In this document: positions 59,810 to 64,000 of the stretch, piece by piece
Position numbering within the stretch: the stretch's first letter is position 1
Layout: every line of letters begins with the position of its first letter
Assembly: GCA_905250025.1 (NCBI GenBank)
Contig: CAJNOJ010000178.1
Span: forward strand, 124,001 to 188,000
Direction: 5' to 3'
Length of the DNA stretch: 64,000 bases
From: Adineta ricciae
Taxonomy: Eukaryota; Rotifera; Eurotatoria; Adinetida; Adinetidae
Program-made: the position numbers and the translations under genes
The notes under the pieces: generated by a model
Told to the model about the DNA's origin: nothing
Database searches by the model: none
Seen by the model: only the letters and a program-made list of their open reading frames with translations

Positions 59810-60823
59810 ATGCGCTTTTATAACAAATTACAAACTCATTTTTTCTCGACTTTCGTACTCAGTTTATTATTTATGTTTACCCTGGGTTATTTCATAGGAT
59901 CAAGAATATATTCTTTTGGAATAACTCCCAGAACATTATATTTACCATATCCTTCAAGCATATCTGCTTCTCTCTCTCAAAATAATGTTATAATTAGTGT
60001 TTCTCTCAACATGCCTTTGAAAATTGTTTATCGATTCGCACGATCAGCTCGCAAAAGTTGTAATAATTGTCATATAATCATATTTCTACATAGTAAAATA
60101 ATTGCAGAAGAAAGTTTTCGTCAACTTGCTCTTTTCTATTCGATTATCTTTATTCCATATGATACATGGATATCTTCAGATTTAAATATTCATTTGTCTT
60201 CTATTCCAACTGTTTCATTACGATGGATTATTATAAGTCAATATTTAAAACGTTTAGATGATATAAGATCTCCATACAAATATGTTTTCATATGTGATTC
60301 ACGTGATGTTATTTTTCAACGAAATATTTTTGATTATGTTAATGAATATGAAGATGGTCTCTTTGTATTTCAAGAAACTACAAAAATGAATATAAGAAAA
60401 TGTAGTTATAATTCGAAATGGATTAAAGATTGTTATGGTGAAACAGAACTTAATCTTATTGGAGATCATAAAATTATTTGTGCTGGAACAATTCTTGGTT
60501 CATGGAAAGCAATAATGAATTATTTATCAATAGTAGAACAAGTGACAAGTCAAAGATATCAACAATGTAATGATCAAGGTATTCATAATCATATTGTTTA
60601 TAGAGATAAAATCAATAATACGAAAATTCATATTATTTCACATGAACATGGTTTTGTTGGAACATTAGGATATTCAGCAACGTTTAAAAGAAATCAATTT
60701 GGACTTATTCTTAATGAAAATGAACAAGTTTATGCTGTTATTCATCAATTTGATCGAAATAAACAAATAACTGAGCAATTGGAAATTCAATATCAACTAT
60801 GGACTGATTATAAACAAGATTAA
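59810..60823 (+). CDS. Golgi-type glycosyltransferase, type II membrane protein, 337 aa
   Basis: A short cytoplasmic N-terminus is followed by one hydrophobic anchor (STFVLSLLFMFTLGYFIG) and a lumenal domain, the usual Golgi transferase layout. The nucleotide-sugar core is visible as YVFICDSRDVIFQRNIF (Asp-x-Arg-Asp in place of the common DxD metal motif), then ICAGTILGSWKAIMNYL and QCNDQGIHNHIVY, as in GT-A transferases of the nucleotide-diphospho-sugar type found in plants, fungi and invertebrates. Single exon. Donor and acceptor sugars cannot be told from sequence. Confidence 0.75.
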   Translation: MRFYNKLQTHFFSTFVLSLLFMFTLGYFIGSRIYSFGITPRTLYLPYPSSISASLSQNNVIISVSLNMPLKIVYRFARSARKSCNNCHIIIFLHSKIIAEESFRQLALFYSIIFIPYDTWISSDLNIHLSSIPTVSLRWIIISQYLKRLDDIRSPYKYVFICDSRDVIFQRNIFDYVNEYEDGLFVFQETTKMNIRKCSYNSKWIKDCYGETELNLIGDHKIICAGTILGSWKAIMNYLSIVEQVTSQRYQQCNDQGIHNHIVYRDKINNTKIHIISHEHGFVGTLGYSATFKRNQFGLILNENEQVYAVIHQFDRNKQITEQLEIQYQLWTDYKQD

Positions 60824-61580
60824 CTTACACATCATTTCTATCTTATGATTATCGATGACTACTAAACATATATTATACTAAACATTTCTTAATATAATCA
60901 TTAATCAATGATTTTATCTTATGTCATCATTACATGTTGCATTCTGTGTTAATATTAAAAGAAAACTTCATCAGACAATTAGAGTTAGATCGTTTGAAGA
61001 GTTTGTAAGCGTAATGTTCGAAGCGGATGAAAGAAACGTAAAGAGTGAATGAATGGAACTGACGATTTGTTGAAAATAAGTCATTGGTATAAATACCACA
61101 CAAAGTAAAGACACAGAGATGATGACATAAGAATAAACAAGGAAAAAAAGTGATAAAATGTACGAAGTATGTCATCATATGTTAACAGAACAAATAACAG
61201 GTGTTGAACATATGTGAAGAATAAAGAATGAAAGACAAAGTGGATGACAGATGTTATTCTCTCACAAAAGTGATACTTTATTTTTATTTTACTTTATATT
61301 AAAGAATTAAATATTTAAAATATCCCCTCTTTATTTGTCTAAAAAGATTTATTTTCATCTATTTGGTAAAAATATTAATAATCAATATGACAATATAGAA
61401 AATACTGATCATTATCTTTGTTCTTTTAAATCATAAATGTGATCGAACATATGAAAGTATAATCATATCTTTTCGGAACAATGACAATGTTTATGTTTAA
61501 AATGTTTATTCTTGTATGTAAATGATCTAGAACTAAAGTGACTTTCATTTTCATCATTGACAAAGTCATTGGTTTGGCAT
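60824..61580. other. Convergent 3' spacer
   Basis: 750 bp between the glycosyltransferase and SLC6 gene ends. A minus-strand 82-residue frame at 60930-61178 is not convincing. The stretch 61495-61575 resembles 51590-51670. Confidence 0.4.
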
Positions 61581-64000
61581 TTAGAACCGTGTTCGATGAA
61601 TATTTTCAGAAGAGAATTCATCGTTTTCATTACTTTTCAAATAATTTGTTTGATCGATGAGAATGATTTCGTCAATCTTTGGTTGATAACGTCCCCAACG
61701 ATTCACATTTTTTGCTGGTCCCCATTGATCATCAGGTTCACTCACATAAGTTAACATTCGTAGGTAATGGGGCATTGTTCCATCACTCTTAAACAAAAAA
61801 ATCAAATAAACTTGATTGATGAATTGAAAAAGTTTTACTTTATTGGTCATTTTCCATCCTTTGTAGAATTCGTAGATCATAATTAAAGGAATAAATATCA
61901 ATGATGAACAAACCATTAACCATCCAAGTATATTTGCATATGCTGGATATTCATAGTTGCCAGCAGTTGGTGTTCGAAATCGAACAATCGATGAAAAGAA
62001 AACAACCTAAGTATTGAAAATTATAATACAAAATAAACGATAAATTGAAGATTACTAATGTGATAATTGGACCAGTAATACACCAAGTGACAAACCAAAA
62101 TGCTTCTAATGGTCTTTTACCTAACATCATTCGAATATCTTCCATGAAGTTATTAAATCCTACAGAAAAGAAAAAGAAATATGATCGTGAAAAAAAGTAT
62201 TCTTATCAAAATGACCATAAATATAACCAATGAGAATAAATTCAAAAAATCCACAAACATAAACCGATAGATTAGCTGCATATTCATTCATTAAAATCTA
62301 TAATCCATTGAAATTTATCACAAAAAGCGAGGAGTGAATGTTTCTTTAATACATACGAATAAATAAATTCCACCCTAAAAAGACAAAAAGTCATCTCTTC
62401 TAATGAAAAAAAAGATCCTTTCGATTCTAGTTTTACCGGTGCGCAAATTGGCAACGCTAACAGAAAACAAAGACCACAATAACCAATTGTAACAAACATC
62501 TTATGACGACGAAGACGTTTGAATGTGTCCAATAGACCAGATATAATTACATCAGCAAAAGCGAACTAGACGAAGTCTTTCATAGAAATCGAAATTCATC
62601 AAGAAATCTTTTACTTGAGAATCAAGTCCAAGTGTTAAAAGCATAAAGAAGAAAACAACTGCCCAGAAAGGTCCACCAGGCATACTTGACAAAGCTTGAG
62701 GATAAGCAATAAAAGCTAAACCAGGTCCTGCTTTAGCTACTTGTTCAATCGGTAAACCTGTTTTAAATGACATGTAACCGATCACAGAAAAGATGGCAAA
62801 ACCAGCAAAAACCTATTCATCATTATCGAACTACTATTTAAGCTAATAGAAAGTACTTACCGAAGTGAAACAATCACATGCAGTTACAAAAATACAATCT
62901 CTGAAATCGATTTATGAGTAAGAGAAGTTGTTGAATCAGATTAAGTTACCTGAGATAGTTTGCATGAAATTTATTGAAACTTGCGTAGCCAAGAAGTGGA
63001 CCAAATGCAACAGATAGAGAAAATGTTACCTAGAGATCGTTAGAATTGAATACAGTTGATCGTGTATCGCGATACACACCTGAGATGCAGCAGCAATCCA
63101 AACCTAACAAAAAAAAGGATTTTTGTCACATTACAATGTTCAATTGAACTAGTTGCATTCTCTCACATCAAATTCTTGAATTTTCTTCCAATTGGGTTTC
63201 AGATAGAACATTAGACCTGCTCGAGCGCCTAAACACATCTTTTGATATCGATTATTCTCTACAAATCAACTCAATGGTTAACCTGGTAATGTAACACCAC
63301 GAATGATCAATGCAAAAATGACAACATATGGAAATAATGCTGTAAAATAAACAACCTACAATAGTAATTAGATTATTATATGAAAGAGATAAATAATCTT
63401 ACCTTGCCAGATGATTTAATTCCTTGAATAATACAAAGACCAACGAGAATCCAAGCTAATAATAAACATAGAGTCAAAGACCAGCTTGGTACACCTAAAT
63501 GGTCAAGTGAATCACTCCGCCGTAACACATAATTACTAAACAGAAATTCGAGTAAATAATATTCAAGAATATTCCATATTATCACACTCGAAATATTCCT
63601 CAGGTGGAAGAATTGGAATTGTACAATTAGTCTGACGATAAAGATTGCAGAAAGATGTTGAATTCAATAGATTTTCTGTTTCTATATGTAAATAAACAGT
63701 AGATAAAAGCTGTAAAAGAAAAAGTATGTTTTCACCTGGATTAACACATCGTTCTGTATTCCACCAATTTCCACAATCACTCCATTGCAATTTACGTCGA
63801 AATGAAGCGAAAAAATAGAAGAGACACCAAGCAATAATAACATTATAATAGATCGATACGAGAAACGAATTTATTGCCGTTGCCCAACCGAGTCCTAAAA
63901 GAACTTCAGCAGATCTTCGAGAAAAAAAACCTCTTATATTCACCTTTGAACATTCGAGACATTTTAAAAGCAGCCGCTGATCCACTACTTGTAAATTGAC
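61581..64000 (-). CDS. SLC6 sodium/chloride-dependent neurotransmitter transporter, partial (5' end outside window)
   Basis: SLC6 carriers move amino acids or amines with sodium. The visible part starts inside exon sequence before TM3 ([20 protein letters not shown]) and runs [46 protein letters not shown] (extracellular loop with paired Cys), [12 protein letters not shown], then [32 protein letters not shown], the conserved TM8 region. [31 protein letters not shown] and later helices follow, with a C-terminal tail [16 protein letters not shown]...[11 protein letters not shown]. It is split by many short introns (one at 61788-61838). TM1-TM2 with the sodium-site residues lie beyond 64000, so substrate class (glycine, proline, taurine or monoamine) is not decided. 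Confidence 0.9.

Noticed and set aside
1-64000. CRISPR array, prokaryotic operon or Shine-Dalgarno sites
   Set aside because: Spliceosomal introns throughout show nuclear eukaryotic DNA; no regularly spaced direct repeats were seen.

Overview
The window looks like nuclear DNA from a bdelloid rotifer or a close relative. It is AT-rich and gene-dense. Nearly every intron I could resolve is only 48-67 nt and keeps the reading frame across GT-AG junctions. The gene set mixes ordinary animal genes (ARID2, TRPM, SLC6, ionotropic glutamate receptor, secretin-family GPCR, Tiki-like protease) with genes of bacterial flavour (polysaccharide lyase family 8, a Sir2-like deacylase, a 2OG-Fe(II) oxygenase). 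It also holds decayed FMRFamide-type GPCR copies and short non-autonomous DNA transposons. Species assignment is inference from this mix; no marker gene fixes it.

Layout. 0-2.4 kb: a dead rhodopsin-type GPCR and a complete hAT-like MITE with 8-bp target duplications. 3-7 kb (minus): a lectin/CUB membrane protein and a Tiki/TRABD2-like gene. 7.8-9 kb: a FLYWCH/SWIM remnant and a small RING protein. 9.1-11.1 kb (minus): an N-acylethanolamine acid amidase homologue fused to a C-terminal zinc-binding domain, carrying a 197-bp duplicated assembly segment. 11.7-14.4 kb: a second dead GPCR and a PAN/mucin-like secreted protein. 16.1-24 kb: a small disordered protein, an ARID2 homologue, a mariner-type MITE and a PPPDE (DeSI-like) gene lacking the catalytic Cys. 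24-27.4 kb: a gene-poor gap. 27.4-32.4 kb: class B GPCR, 2OG oxygenase, F-box protein. 32.7-38.6 kb: alkaline phosphatase, PL8 lyase, Dabb protein. 38.9-47.5 kb: TRPM channel, a small secreted protein, an ionotropic glutamate receptor. 47.7-51 kb (minus): Sir2-like protein beside an ADP-ribosylglycohydrolase. 53.4-64 kb: a large orphan membrane protein, a repeat-bearing intergenic region, a Golgi-type glycosyltransferase, and an SLC6 transporter cut by the window end.

How they fit together. There are no operons. Functional themes are signalling and excitability (GPCRs, iGluR, TRPM, SLC6), extracellular carbohydrate and phosphate handling (PL8 and alkaline phosphatase side by side), and NAD/ADP-ribose chemistry (Sir2-like and ADP-ribosylglycohydrolase as direct neighbours). 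Four genes use introns with a GTTTG donor instead of GTAAG-like donors; frame continuity supports each one.

Limits: all homology calls come from motif recognition by eye. Exon boundaries are quoted only where I checked the junction and phase.
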